This document shows positions 1 through 11,439 of a DNA stretch of 64,000 nucleotides, piece by piece. The notes under the pieces were generated by a model. That model was given only the letters and a program-made list of their open reading frames with translations, had not been told where the DNA came from and searched no databases. The number at the start of each line of letters is the position of its first letter. The stretch's first letter is position 1. The stretch is from Propioniciclava sinopodophylli (GTDB taxonomy: Bacteria; Actinomycetota; Actinomycetes; Propionibacteriales; Propionibacteriaceae), in NCBI RefSeq assembly GCF_004324755.1, contig NZ_SDMQ01000003.1, positions 124,001 through 188,000 on the forward strand, written 5' to 3'. The position numbers were made by a program, and so were the translations under genes.

Positions 1-1432
1 CGACGAGGTTCGGCTCCGCCGTCAGGCCCAGCGAGCCCGCGGCGTCCACCAGCGCGTCGACGCCCAGGGCGTCCGCCTGAACCAAGAACGCCGAGTTGCA
101 CGACCACGCGAACGCCTCGCGCAGCGGGACTTGGCCCAGCGCCGAGGCCGGGTAGCCGGCCCAGTTGTCGAAGCGGTAGCCGTCGACGACGTAGCCGTCG
201 TAGCACTCGACGAGCGTGTCCGGTGTCGCCCCCGCGCGCAGCATCGCCAGCGCGGTCACGATCTTCATCGTCGACCCGGGCGCGTACTGCCCCAGCGTCG
301 CCGTGGACAGCCCCCCGCCCCCCGGGCCCGACGCCGCCACGAGCACCGAGCCGTCCGAGGGCCGCAGCATGACCAGCGCGCTCGCCGACCCGATCGGCGC
401 CAGCAGCGCCTCGGCCCGCTCCTGCAGGGGAACGTTGATGGTCGTCCACACGTCGGTGCCGGGCAGCTCGTCCACCCGGAACACCTCGCGGTCCTCTTCC
501 TCAGGGTCCACGATCGCTATGAGGAAGCCCGTCGTGCCCGCCAGCACGTGGTTGCGCGCCTCCTGCAGGCCACCGCGCCCGACGAGGTCGCCGGCCCGGA
601 TGGCGCCGCCCGACTTCTCGACCTGCTCGGCCGTCGCGTCGCTGACGTAGCCCAGGATCGGGCGCAGGAACGAAGACGTGCGCCCGAGCGGGAAAGTGGT
701 CTCGATGGCGCGCACGCCGATCCACTGCTGCGCCTTGCGCGCGAGCTCGCGGTCGGCGGTGTCGTGCTGGCGCAGGATGCGCGCCTCGATGAACGCTCGC
801 GGCCCGGCCTTCCGGACCCGCTCGACGAACGCCGCCTCGTCCAGCCCGAGTTCGGCGGCGAGCTTCCCGGCCGAGTCGACGGCGGTCGCCGCGTCCGTCA
901 GTGTCTTGTCGACCCCGAGCCGCCATGCGGCGGTGTTGGTCGCGATCGGCTGGCCGGCTTCCCCCAGAACGGACGCCCGCGGGGGCGTCCGCCGGGTGGC
1001 GCGCAGTACCTCGCCTTCGGCCAGCCCCGGAGCGACCAGGGCGGGATGGTACCGGGCCTTCCACGCGTCGCCCTCACGCACCATGACCAGGGGCGTCGTG
1101 TATTCCCACGCGGGCTTGCCCTCGTGGATCACCCACGACCACGCCAGGTCGGTGGACATCTCGCCCGGCTGGGTCGGCCGCGGCTCCCCCGCGACGGTGA
1201 CGGTGGGGCGCAGCGCACCCATGCCGGCGTAGATAGCGGCGACCTGCTCGGACGCCGGCTGCAGGAAGTCCTCGTCTGAGACCTCGCCCGAGGAGAACCC
1301 CGCCGTGATCCGCGCGAGGGCGGCGTCCAGCTGTTGCGCCGGCCGGACGCCGAACCACCACACGCCCCCCGCCAGGCCCGCCACGCCGAGGATCAGCGTG
1401 AGGGCCAGGGCCAGGGCGACGGGTCTGCGCAT
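1..1432 (-). CDS. Penicillin-binding protein, class B transpeptidase (3' end beyond window)
   Basis: Cell-wall D,D-transpeptidase that cross-links peptidoglycan on the outer face of the membrane. The 477 visible codons begin with a short cytoplasmic stretch and one membrane segment (residues about 5-28). An NTF2-like MecA_N-type domain follows (about 30-135), then the dimerisation region and the start of the transpeptidase domain. The catalytic S-x-x-K is seen as Ser387-Thr-Met-Lys390 and the SxN motif as Ser444-Cys-Asn446; the KTG motif would lie past the left edge. The ATG start at 1432 is one base after the guaB3 stop, so it is probably translated from the guaB-guaB3 transcript. Domain order matches actinobacterial PBP2a/PbpA-like proteins. 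The exact cellular role (septum, elongation or accessory) cannot be told. Confidence 0.9.
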   Translation of the reverse strand, partial: MRRPVALALALTLILGVAGLAGGVWWFGVRPAQQLDAALARITAGFSSGEVSDEDFLQPASEQVAAIYAGMGALRPTVTVAGEPRPTQPGEMSTDLAWSWVIHEGKPAWEYTTPLVMVREGDAWKARYHPALVAPGLAEGEVLRATRRTPPRASVLGEAGQPIATNTAAWRLGVDKTLTDAATAVDSAGKLAAELGLDEAAFVERVRKAGPRAFIEARILRQHDTADRELARKAQQWIGVRAIETTFPLGRTSSFLRPILGYVSDATAEQVEKSGGAIRAGDLVGRGGLQEARNHVLAGTTGFLIAIVDPEEEDREVFRVDELPGTDVWTTINVPLQERAEALLAPIGSASALVMLRPSDGSVLVAASGPGGGGLSTATLGQYAPGSTMKIVTALAMLRAGATPDTLVECYDGYVVDGYRFDNWAGYPASALGQVPLREAFAWSCNSAFLVQADALGVDALVDAAGSLGLTAEPNLV

Positions 1433-1433
1433 G

Positions 1434-2540
1434 TCAGGCGTGGACGACGATTTCCACGCGCTGGAACTCCTTGACCTCGGTGTAGCCGGTGGTGCCCATC
1501 GCCTTGCGGAGGGCGCCGACGAGGTTCATGGTGCCGTCGGGCGTGTGCGACGGACCGAGGACGATCTCCTCCAGCGAGCCGACCCGGCCCATCCGGACGC
1601 GCTCGCCGCGCGGCAGCGTGCCGTGCCAGGCCTCGGGGCCCCAGTGCCAGCCCCGGCCGGGGGCCTCCTCGGCGCGGGCAAGCGGGGTCGAGACCATGCA
1701 GGCGTCCGCGCCGCAGGCGATGGCCTTGGCGATGTCGCCCGAGCGGCCCAGTGCGCCGTCGGCGATGACGTGCACGTAACGGCCGCCTGACTCGTCCATG
1801 TAGTCGCGGCGCGCGGCAGCCACGTCGGCGACGGCCGAAGCCATCGGCACCTCCACGCCCAGCACGTGGCGGGTGCGCCCGGTGGCCGCACCGCCGAACC
1901 CGACCAGGACGCCGGCCGCGCCCGTCCGCATCAGGTGCAGCGCCGCCTGGTAGGTGGCGCAGCCGCCCACGATGACGGGCACGTCGAGCTTGCGGATGAA
2001 CTCCTTCAGGTTGAGCGGCTCCTCGTTGGCCGACACGTGCTCGGCCGACACCGTGGTGCCGCGGATCACGAAGAAGTCCACGCCCGCCCGCTCGACGACC
2101 GAGGCGAACTCCTGTGCGCGCTGCGGCGACAGCGCTCCGGCGACCGGGACGCCGGCGTCCCGGATCTGGTTCATGCGCTCGGTGATCAGCTCGGCCTTGA
2201 CCGGCTCGGCGTACACCTGCTGCATGCGCTCGGTGGCGGCGACGGCGTCGCTGATCTCGGCGAGCTCGTCGAGGATCGGCTCCGGATCCTCGTACCGCGT
2301 CCACAGCCCCTCGAGGTTCAGGACGCCGAGGCCGCCCATCTGTCCGAAGGCGATGGCGGTCGCCGGGGACATCACCGAGTCCATCGGGGCCGCCACGATC
2401 GGGAACTCGAATGTCAGCGCGTCGATGTTCCAGTTGAGGCGGACGTCCTGCGGGCTGCGGGTGCGCCGCGTGGGCACGATCGCGATGTCGTCGAACCCGT
2501 ACACCTGCTGGGCGCGCTTGGCGCGGCCGATCTCGATCAT
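1434..2540 (-). CDS. guaB3: GuaB3-family IMP dehydrogenase-related protein
   Basis: A TIM-barrel protein of 368 residues from the IMPDH/GMP reductase superfamily, without the CBS domains found in GuaB. The loop that carries the catalytic cysteine in GuaB (GSICTTR) aligns here with G-G-A-A-T-Gly221-R-T-R, so the nucleophilic cysteine is replaced by glycine. Cyanobacterial GuaB3 has been described as a GMP reductase, but that chemistry needs the cysteine, so the reaction of this copy is unclear. It starts with ATG at 2540, five bases after the guaB stop, and is followed at once by the penicillin-binding protein gene. This guaB-guaB3 pairing is usual in actinobacteria. Family assignment is firm; function is not. 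Confidence 0.9.
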   Translation of the reverse strand: MIEIGRAKRAQQVYGFDDIAIVPTRRTRSPQDVRLNWNIDALTFEFPIVAAPMDSVMSPATAIAFGQMGGLGVLNLEGLWTRYEDPEPILDELAEISDAVAATERMQQVYAEPVKAELITERMNQIRDAGVPVAGALSPQRAQEFASVVERAGVDFFVIRGTTVSAEHVSANEEPLNLKEFIRKLDVPVIVGGCATYQAALHLMRTGAAGVLVGFGGAATGRTRHVLGVEVPMASAVADVAAARRDYMDESGGRYVHVIADGALGRSGDIAKAIACGADACMVSTPLARAEEAPGRGWHWGPEAWHGTLPRGERVRMGRVGSLEEIVLGPSHTPDGTMNLVGALRKAMGTTGYTEVKEFQRVEIVVHA

Positions 2541-2545
2541 GGGAC

Positions 2546-4090
<1,545 letters not shown>

Positions 4091-4160
4091 TCACGCTGGC
4101 GTCTGGCCGAGCATACTTCGGGCCGCGGACATTCCCGGTTGCCGCCCATGGCCGCCGCCC

Positions 4161-5024
4161 TCAGCTGAGGTGGGCCAGCGCGTCGGCCAGGTCCGGGTAG
4201 CGGTAGGTGAAACCGAGTTCGGTCGGCAGGATGCGCGGCTCCCCCCGCTGGGAGGCCATCAGCACCTCGCGGGTGAGGTCGGCGCCGAACTGCAGGCGCA
4301 GCACGCGCTCGGGGATCGGCAGACCCAGGCGCCGCCCGGAGGCGACGGCGAGTGCGGCCACGAAGTCCGCGTCGCGGACGGGCTTGGGCGCGGCGACCAC
4401 GACCGGGCCCTCCTGGCGGCCCTCCAGGAGAAGGATCGTGGCGGCCACCCAGTCGTCGACGTGAATCCAGGTGCGCCACTGGCGTCCGGCGCCGAACCGT
4501 CCGGCCAGCGGGCCGCGCCGGCGACGCTCCCAGGCGCCGCCCTCGACGCCCAGCACGATGGGCGTCCGCAGGAGCACGGTCGAGACGGGGGCGTGCCGGG
4601 CGGCTGCCTCCCAGGCCGCCGTGGCCTGGGCGAGCCAGCCGGCGCCAACGCTCGAGTCGGCGTCCAGGATCTCCTCGCCGCGGTCGCCGTAGAAGCTGGT
4701 GGCCGACAGGTTGGCGAAGCGCTGGCAGCGCCCGTCGGGCTCGAGGTGGCTGACGATGGTCAGGGTGCCGGTGACCTGGCTGCCGCGGATCTCGTCGCGC
4801 ACCTCGGGCGTCCAGCGGCGCCACACGTCGGCCTCGAAGAGGTTGGCGACGGCGTCCACGTCGGACAGGCCGGGGTTGTCGATGCGGCCGGCGGCCGGAT
4901 CCCAGCGCCGCTCGTCGGGGCCGGACGCCTCGCGCTCCACCAGGCAGAGGACCTCGTGCCCAGCCGATCGCAGCCCAGCGGCCAGGTGGCCTCCGAGCCG
5001 CCCTGATGACACCGCGACGCGCAT
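4161..5024 (-). CDS. TIGR01777-family NAD(P)-dependent epimerase-like protein
   Basis: Short-chain dehydrogenase/epimerase-like protein of 287 residues. The C-terminal part fits the TIGR01777/YfcH family: the T-x-W-I-H-V-x-D-W segment (about residues 198-206) and the end rich in P-x-x-L-x-x-x-F-x-Y-R-Y-P-D. The N-terminal nucleotide-binding turn is degenerate (VAVSSGRLGGHLAAGL rather than TGxxGxIG) and the N terminus is short for the family, so cofactor binding may be altered. It lies ten bases after the mannosyltransferase gene on the same strand and is probably co-transcribed. Its substrate is unknown. Confidence 0.8.
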   Translation of the reverse strand: MRVAVSSGRLGGHLAAGLRSAGHEVLCLVEREASGPDERRWDPAAGRIDNPGLSDVDAVANLFEADVWRRWTPEVRDEIRGSQVTGTLTIVSHLEPDGRCQRFANLSATSFYGDRGEEILDADSSVGAGWLAQATAAWEAAARHAPVSTVLLRTPIVLGVEGGAWERRRRGPLAGRFGAGRQWRTWIHVDDWVAATILLLEGRQEGPVVVAAPKPVRDADFVAALAVASGRRLGLPIPERVLRLQFGADLTREVLMASQRGEPRILPTELGFTYRYPDLADALAHLS

Positions 5025-5034
5025 GCCCCGGAGT

Positions 5035-6543
5035 CTAGTGGTCCCCGTGCCACAGGACCGTCTGGATCGAATTCCAGACGAGGAACGCGAGCACGAAACC
5101 GGCCACCCAGCGCCGCTGCTTGTCGGTGAGCGGCACGAGGCCCAGCAGGGCCAGGCTCCACGGGACGTACCACGGGTGCATCGACTGGCCGAGGATGGCC
5201 ACGGCGAGCGACCCCCAGCCGACCGCCGACACCGGCCGGTCGCTGAAGTGGATGACCACCCAGGCCAGTACCGCCAGCAGCGTGATGTTGGACGCCATCC
5301 CCACGGCGAAGCGGAACCCGGACGGGTCGGCGCCCAGCCACGCGATGAGGTCGCCCCCGAACTGACCGAGCAGGGCGAAGGGCGCGGGCGTCCCGGCGGT
5401 GCCCATCAACGTCAGCCAAGCCGTCCACCCGAACCCCTTGCCGGAGAGGAAGGCGATGAGGACGAACGTGGCCACCGCGACGGCCGTCACGCCGGCCGTC
5501 CGGACGCCGTACGTCACGAGTCGGCGTCCGGGCGGCTGGGCGCGCAGCTGGTCGATGATCGGGATGCCGGCCACCGCCAGCACCGTCAGCCCGCCCTGCT
5601 GCTTGAGCGCCATCGCGACGCCCACGAGCACGGGGGCGACCACCCACAGCAGCAGCGCCCTGCGGGTGTCGTCGCTTTGCATGGCGACCACGGTCACCCA
5701 GATCGCCAGCAAGGACGCCCCCACCATCAGCGCATCGTTGTGGGCACCCCCGATGAAGTGCACCAGCAGCAGCGGGTTCAGCAGCCCCCACCAGATCGCA
5801 CCGTCCCCAGCGCCCCCGGCAGAGGCTCCCTGAGGTGCGAGCGAAGGCGGTTCCTGAGGTGCGAGCGAAGCGAGCCTCGAAGGGCCGCCGGGCCGACCCG
5901 ACCAAGGCTTCTCGGCCAGGTACGCGGCGATCCGCGGCACGGTGAAGGCGATCAACGCGACACCGACGATGGCGGGCAGGCGCATGGCGACGAACGACCA
6001 GTAGTCGTCGTTGCCGGTCAGCGCCACGACGAGCTGGTTGACCAGCAGGGTCAGGGGCGGGTAGGCGACACCGCTCCCCCGCCAGAGCTCGTCGACGGAC
6101 GGCGCGAACGGGCCACCTGCGCTGCCGAGGCCGTCGGCGTAGACGGACCCGCCGGCGTTCTCGATCCAGCCGGAGTCGGCGTAGAGGACGGCGTCGCCCG
6201 ACAGCACGGGCGGCGTCAGCAGCAGCGGCAGCGACCAGAGGGCCAGCAGGAGGCCGGGGCGGGCGATGGCGCGGCGTCCGGCGTGGGGACGCAGGAGCCA
6301 CCACAGCACGCTGAGGATGACGCAGCCCAGCACGATGGCCACGCGGTTCCACGGCATCGGCAGGGCGGTGCCGATCGCCATGACGATCGGTTCGAGCCAG
6401 CCGAGGGGGTTGAACGAGAACTCTGGGTGGGCCGCCCCCCAGGCGATGAGGGCGCTCGCGACCATGCCGACGGCCGCCGCGACCCCCCACGGCAGGCTCG
6501 GCCGGGGCGTGATCTCGGAGGGTGCGGGGAGGGTGGCGGTCAC
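5035..6543 (-). CDS. MptB-like polyprenol-phosphomannose-dependent mannosyltransferase
   Basis: Multi-pass membrane protein of 502 residues with about a dozen hydrophobic helices and the GT-C pattern of an acidic pair in the first outer loop ([12 protein letters not shown], about 115-126) followed by YPPLT (161-165). This resembles actinobacterial alpha-1,6-mannosyltransferases of the MptA/MptB group, which use lipid-linked mannose to extend lipomannan. The exact linkage is an inference. Residues about 218-246 form a loop rich in Pro, Ala, Ser and Gln, encoded by a one-and-a-half-copy dispersed DNA repeat (5828-5886) inserted in frame. It is followed by the epimerase-like gene after ten bases and preceded by lrp. 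Confidence 0.75.
   Translation of the reverse strand: MTATLPAPSEITPRPSLPWGVAAAVGMVASALIAWGAAHPEFSFNPLGWLEPIVMAIGTALPMPWNRVAIVLGCVILSVLWWLLRPHAGRRAIARPGLLLALWSLPLLLTPPVLSGDAVLYADSGWIENAGGSVYADGLGSAGGPFAPSVDELWRGSGVAYPPLTLLVNQLVVALTGNDDYWSFVAMRLPAIVGVALIAFTVPRIAAYLAEKPWSGRPGGPSRLASLAPQEPPSLAPQGASAGGAGDGAIWWGLLNPLLLVHFIGGAHNDALMVGASLLAIWVTVVAMQSDDTRRALLLWVVAPVLVGVAMALKQQGGLTVLAVAGIPIIDQLRAQPPGRRLVTYGVRTAGVTAVAVATFVLIAFLSGKGFGWTAWLTLMGTAGTPAPFALLGQFGGDLIAWLGADPSGFRFAVGMASNITLLAVLAWVVIHFSDRPVSAVGWGSLAVAILGQSMHPWYVPWSLALLGLVPLTDKQRRWVAGFVLAFLVWNSIQTVLWHGDH
5828..5886. repeat. Dispersed palindromic element inside the mannosyltransferase gene
   Basis: A partial copy (5828-5850) and a full copy (5851-5886) of an element with core GAGGTGCGAGCGAAGCGAG followed by CCTCGAAGGG. 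Other copies are at 12466-12500 (intergenic) and 48654-48690 (inside the SRAP gene). On the coding strand it is read as [11 protein letters not shown]. The reading frame stays open through both copies. Confidence 0.85.
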
Positions 6544-6547
6544 CGCG

Positions 6548-7048
6548 TCAGCGTACCGGCGCCCGGCGCGTCCGGGCCCGCGGGCCGCCCCCGTGGCGCA
6601 GCAGGGGTCGCACGCGGTAACCGATGACCTCGCGCAGGTACACGCTCGTGGAGGTGCGGGTGATGCCCGGGCAGAGGCGGATCTCCTCGGCGACGCGGTA
6701 GAGGTCGTCGGGGTCGCGGGCGACGACGTGGCAGAGCAGGTCGATGTCGCCCGCGGGCGCGTGGCACTCGAGCACCTCGGGGATGCGCCGCAGGGCCTCG
6801 ACTGCCTCGTCCAGCTGGTGCTGGTCGAGCTCGGCCGACACGGTGGCGTGCAGCCCGTAGCCGAGCGCCGCGGGCGGCACCATCGTGCTGCCCAGCCGCA
6901 GGACGCCCTCGGTGCGGTACCGCTCCAAGCGCGCCTGGACGGTGCCGCGGGCGAGCCCGGTGCGCTGCGCGAGCAGGAGCACGGTCATGCGCGGGTCCTG
7001 GTCGAGTTCGAGCAGCAGACGCCGGTCTGTGTCGTCGAGCTGGTACAC
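6548..7048 (-). CDS. Lrp/AsnC-family transcriptional regulator
   Basis: DNA-binding regulator of 166 residues. The N-terminal winged helix (about 3-50: [19 protein letters not shown], then helix-turn-helix [12 protein letters not shown]) is followed by a RAM effector-binding domain (about 65-140) ending in S-T-S-V-Y-L-R-E. The family senses amino acids and forms octamers. The C-terminal tail is Arg-rich. The upstream DNA holds a TATGAT-like box and a TGATC-GATAT-GATCA inverted repeat (complement of about 7102-7116) that could be the promoter and an autoregulatory site (weak inference). The target genes are unknown; the mannosyltransferase gene follows after four bases. Confidence 0.9.
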   Translation of the reverse strand: MYQLDDTDRRLLLELDQDPRMTVLLLAQRTGLARGTVQARLERYRTEGVLRLGSTMVPPAALGYGLHATVSAELDQHQLDEAVEALRRIPEVLECHAPAGDIDLLCHVVARDPDDLYRVAEEIRLCPGITRTSTSVYLREVIGYRVRPLLRHGGGPRARTRRAPVR

Positions 7049-7256
7049 GCTCCGCCCTTCCGGTCCTTGTGACCAATCCGATCACCTTGATGCCTGAGGC
7101 CTTGATCATATCGATCAGTCTTACACCATGCGGTTGCGCACATCAGCGCCCATTTGGTGAAGTAGCGCCCAGAACGCGCGAGGCCCTCACGAGGGGCCGG
7201 ACGCCACCGCTGCCCGACCTGCACCACCACCTGCCGAGCCGGCCAGCGGAAACGAT

Positions 7257-7289
7257 CGAGGCCCCCACGCTCAGCGCGCGGGGGCCTCG
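7257..7289 (-). terminator. Hairpin after groL
   Basis: Ten-base perfect arms CGAGGCCCCC/GGGGGCCTCG with a 13-base loop lie 37 bases past the groL stop. No clear U-tract follows on the minus strand (ATCGTTTCC). It is probably a transcription stop or mRNA-stabilising end. Confidence 0.6.
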
Positions 7290-7301
7290 AAAGGTTCTGT
7301 C

Positions 7302-7323
7302 GGCTTCGACAGGCTCAGCCAAC
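7302..7323. repeat. TTCGACAGGCTCAGCC dispersed element
   Basis: A short word, GGCTTCGACAGGCTCAGCCAACC-like, next to the groL 3' end. Words of this type are scattered in intergenic DNA of many actinobacteria (general knowledge). Only this copy is in the window, so repeat status rests on recognition. Confidence 0.4.
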
Positions 7324-7325
7324 CA

Positions 7326-8942
<1,617 letters not shown>

Positions 8943-9239
8943 TTACTTGGAGACGACGGCGAGGATGTCGCGGGCGTTGAGCAGCAGGTACTCGTTCCCG
9001 TCGTACTTGACCTCGGTGCCGCCGTACTTGGAGAAGATGACGACGTCGCCCTCGGCGACGTCCAGCGGGACGCGGTTGCCCTTGTCGTCGATGCGGCCGG
9101 GGCCGGTCGCCACGACCTTGCCCTCCTGCGGCTTCTCCTTGGCGGTGTCGGGAATGACCAGGCCCGAGGCGGTGGTGGTCTCTGCCTCCAGGGGCTGGAC
9201 GAGGACGCGGTCCTCGAGCGGCTTGATCGTGACGGCCAC
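8943..9239 (-). CDS. groS: Co-chaperonin GroES (Hsp10)
   Basis: The 98-residue lid of the GroEL cage. The sequence begins with the conserved [11 protein letters not shown] strand, has the mobile-loop region (about 17-34) and ends in I-L-A-V-V. Length is standard. It is the first gene of the groS-groL operon; the transcript start lies beyond 9240, where two HrcA-type operators overlap the promoter region. Confidence 0.98.
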   Translation of the reverse strand: MAVTIKPLEDRVLVQPLEAETTTASGLVIPDTAKEKPQEGKVVATGPGRIDDKGNRVPLDVAEGDVVIFSKYGGTEVKYDGNEYLLLNARDILAVVSK

Positions 9240-9330
9240 GATGGTGCCCTTTCGTTCGTGAGGGCCGGGAGGGGCCCTGGGTTTGTTCCTTCGATGCCTG
9301 CCCCCGACGTCGTCGCGGTGCCGCCGCGGG

Positions 9331-9357
9331 CTGGCAGACTCGATGGTCGAGTGCTAA
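9331..9357. promoter_or_regulatory. Degenerate second CIRCE element
   Basis: One perfect half (GAGTGCTAA, 9349-9357), a 9-base spacer, and a weak other half (CTGGCAGAC, 5 of 9 matches to TTAGCACTC). It is closer to groS than the perfect copy, giving a tandem-operator arrangement. Confidence 0.65.
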
Positions 9358-9376
9358 CGCCGACTCTAGCCACGCG

Positions 9377-9403
9377 TTGGCACTCGTTCAACCCGAGTGC
9401 TAA
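9377..9403. promoter_or_regulatory. CIRCE operator (HrcA binding site) of groS-groL
   Basis: Arms TTGGCACTC and GAGTGCTAA separated by nine bases; one mismatch from the consensus TTAGCACTC-N9-GAGTGCTAA. Predicts heat-shock derepression through HrcA. The hrcA gene is not in the window. Confidence 0.93.
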
Positions 9404-9433
9404 ACGGGGGCCGCCAGCGTGTCGGTCGTGAGC

Positions 9434-10606
9434 TCAGTCGACGCGTGCGCAGACCAGCGCGCGGGCGCCCTCGGGGGTCGGGGTCAGCACGAGCGTGGCG
9501 GACGCCCTCCCCTTCGGCTTGAGCCGGCGGCGCAGTTCGGCCGGGTCGACGTCGATACCGCGCTTCTTGATCTCCAGCGTGCCGACGCCTTGTTCGCGCA
9601 CCCACGCGCGCAACGTCTTCTCGTCGTACGGCAGCACCTCGAGGATGCGGAACACCCTCGCGAACGGCGTCGGCATGTACCAGTCGGCGACCAGGTAGGC
9701 GATCCCGTCGGCGATGCGCTCGGCGCGGACCAGCCGGGCGAACTCGTCCACCAACCCGGCCCGCACCACCGCGCCGTCGGGTTCGTAGAGGTAGGAGGCC
9801 CCTGGGGTGAACGCGCTGGAAGTCCCCGGGGTGTGAGCAACCAGCCTGGAAGAGCCGGCGAGCTCCGCCCCGTCCACCACCGCCACGCGCCTCCCGGGCG
9901 TCGCCCCCGGACCGGCCCACAACGCGCACTCGACGACGGTACCGCCGTCGGAGACCCACTCGGCCTCCACGTGGGCGGGGACGATCGCGTGCGGCACACC
10001 CGGGCCGAGCTTCACGCACGCCGGACGGTCACCCGCCAGCAGGGCCTCGACGAACGACCACGGTGGTGAGAGGTCCTCCACCCGCCACGTCCGGCCGGAC
10101 ACCGTGCGCCGGGCCGGGTCGGCGAACACGCCCACCCCGTCGGACGCCAGCGCCAGCCAGTGCTCCTCGGCGTCCCCCACCAGCACCGGACGCCCGAGGT
10201 TCGCCGCAGCCAGTTCGGCGGTGACCGGGTCGCGCTCGACGGCGATGACGTCGAGGCCCGCGTCGGCCAGGGCGAGGGCGTCCGCCCCGATGCCGCAGCC
10301 GAGGTCGACCACCGCGTCCGTCACGCGGGCGAGGCGCGCGGCGCGGCGGGCGGCGACGGGGGCGCGGGTGGCCTGCTCGAGGGCGTCCGGGGTGAGGAAC
10401 AGCGAGCCCGCGCGGGTGCCGAACTTGGCGGACGCCCTGCGCCGCAGCGCCGCCTGGTTGAGCACGGCGGCGGCCTGGTCAGGGTCGACGAGGGCGCGCA
10501 GGCGGGTGGCGGCGGCGAGGCTGCCGGGGTCCGGCTCGGCGGTGGCGGCGGCGAGCGCCGCGGCGGCGTCCGGTGAGGTGAGCCAGCGGGCGGTCGCGAG
10601 GTCCAT
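9434..10606 (-). CDS. THUMP-like class I SAM-dependent methyltransferase
   Basis: Protein of 390 residues. After an N-terminal helical part (1-90) comes a Rossmann-fold methyltransferase domain with the SAM-binding motif VVDLGCGIGADAL (about 99-111) and an acidic residue ending the next strand (IAVERDP). The C-terminal part matches the THUMP-like domain of an actinobacterial family annotated only by structure. The substrate is unknown; RNA is plausible from the THUMP-like fold. It follows the PPOX gene by four bases in a three-gene minus-strand operon. A stop close to 9434 leaves room for the CIRCE/groS promoter. Confidence 0.8.
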   Translation of the reverse strand: MDLATARWLTSPDAAAALAAATAEPDPGSLAAATRLRALVDPDQAAAVLNQAALRRRASAKFGTRAGSLFLTPDALEQATRAPVAARRAARLARVTDAVVDLGCGIGADALALADAGLDVIAVERDPVTAELAAANLGRPVLVGDAEEHWLALASDGVGVFADPARRTVSGRTWRVEDLSPPWSFVEALLAGDRPACVKLGPGVPHAIVPAHVEAEWVSDGGTVVECALWAGPGATPGRRVAVVDGAELAGSSRLVAHTPGTSSAFTPGASYLYEPDGAVVRAGLVDEFARLVRAERIADGIAYLVADWYMPTPFARVFRILEVLPYDEKTLRAWVREQGVGTLEIKKRGIDVDPAELRRRLKPKGRASATLVLTPTPEGARALVCARVD

Positions 10607-10610
10607 CGGC

Positions 10611-11000
10611 CTAGCCGACGATGTGGACGACGACCACGCCCGGGGGCGTCCGCGTGCCTCCGACCTCCCAGGCCCAGTCGACCGCGCCGACGACGGCGGC
10701 GGCCAGTCCGTACTTGTCGCGAGTCAGCGTGTGGGCCTGCTCGAGGTCGACGCCCTCGCAGACGAGCTCGGCGCGTCCCTCGAGGACGGGCTCGGTGCGC
10801 AGAACGCGTCCGGCGGTGTTGGCCGCCTGGACGGCGACGACGTCGGACAGGTTGAGCCGCTCCACCCACGGGGTGGAGTGGGGCGTCCAGAGGCCGATGC
10901 GGTCCTCGCCGAGGGGGACGACGAACTCCGACGACGTGGTGGGCTGGCCCGCCGCGTCGAAGGTGGTGACGACGACGCGGTCGGCGTCGCCGAGGTTCAT
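10611..11000 (-). CDS. PPOX-class F420-dependent oxidoreductase
   Basis: Small split-barrel flavin/deazaflavin-binding protein of 129 residues. The opening DADRVVVTTFDAAGQPTTS and the strand W-T-P-H-S-T-P-W-V-E-R match the actinobacterial PPOX F420-dependent reductase group. Such enzymes use F420H2 to reduce varied substrates; this one's substrate is not known. Its ATG overlaps the stop of the upstream membrane-protein gene by three bases (ATGA), and the methyltransferase gene follows four bases later, so the three are co-translated. It implies that the organism makes or takes up F420 (inference). Confidence 0.75.
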   Translation of the reverse strand: MNLGDADRVVVTTFDAAGQPTTSSEFVVPLGEDRIGLWTPHSTPWVERLNLSDVVAVQAANTAGRVLRTEPVLEGRAELVCEGVDLEQAHTLTRDKYGLAAAVVGAVDWAWEVGGTRTPPGVVVVHIVG

Positions 11001-11344
11001 GCCTGCGCCTCGGGGCCCTCGGGGATGGCCGTCCGCTCGGCCGCGCGGTTGGCGATGGCGGCGTTGCGCCCGGCGTTGACCTCGTCCAGGGTATCGCGAC
11101 GGATCTGGCCACGGGAGCGACTCGGCAGGCCGATCGCGAGCCCCAGGAACAGTCCGGCAGCCGCGCCGATGCCGGTCAGCATCGAGGTGGTGACGAAGGG
11201 GTCACGGATGACCTTGGCGCCGTCGTAGCGCTGTGCGGCACCGATGAGCTCTCGGGAGTCGAGGGCGAACTGGCCGAGCAGGACCGCGGCGCCGATGACG
11301 CCGGCGATACCGATGAGGGCCAGGAGCACCTTGAGGAACTTCAT
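10997..11344 (-). CDS. Small membrane protein of unknown function
   Basis: A 115-residue protein with two predicted membrane helices (about 1-24 and 53-78), a positively charged cytoplasmic stretch after the second (RSRGQIRRDT) and a hydrophilic C terminus. I chose the ATG at 11344 (MKFLKVLLALIGIAG) because the first helix starts there; an upstream extension would run into the galE promoter. It is the first gene of the operon with the PPOX enzyme and the methyltransferase, and is divergent from galE across 95 bases. I do not recognise the family. Confidence 0.65.
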   Translation of the reverse strand: MKFLKVLLALIGIAGVIGAAVLLGQFALDSRELIGAAQRYDGAKVIRDPFVTTSMLTGIGAAAGLFLGLAIGLPSRSRGQIRRDTLDEVNAGRNAAIANRAAERTAIPEGPEAQA

Positions 11345-11439
11345 GGCCAGAAGCGTACTGCTGCCGTCGGCCTGGTCCGGATGCCGTTCGGGTCGGCGGC
11401 GACGAGGGGATACCGTGTGTGCCACACGAAAGGATCCTG

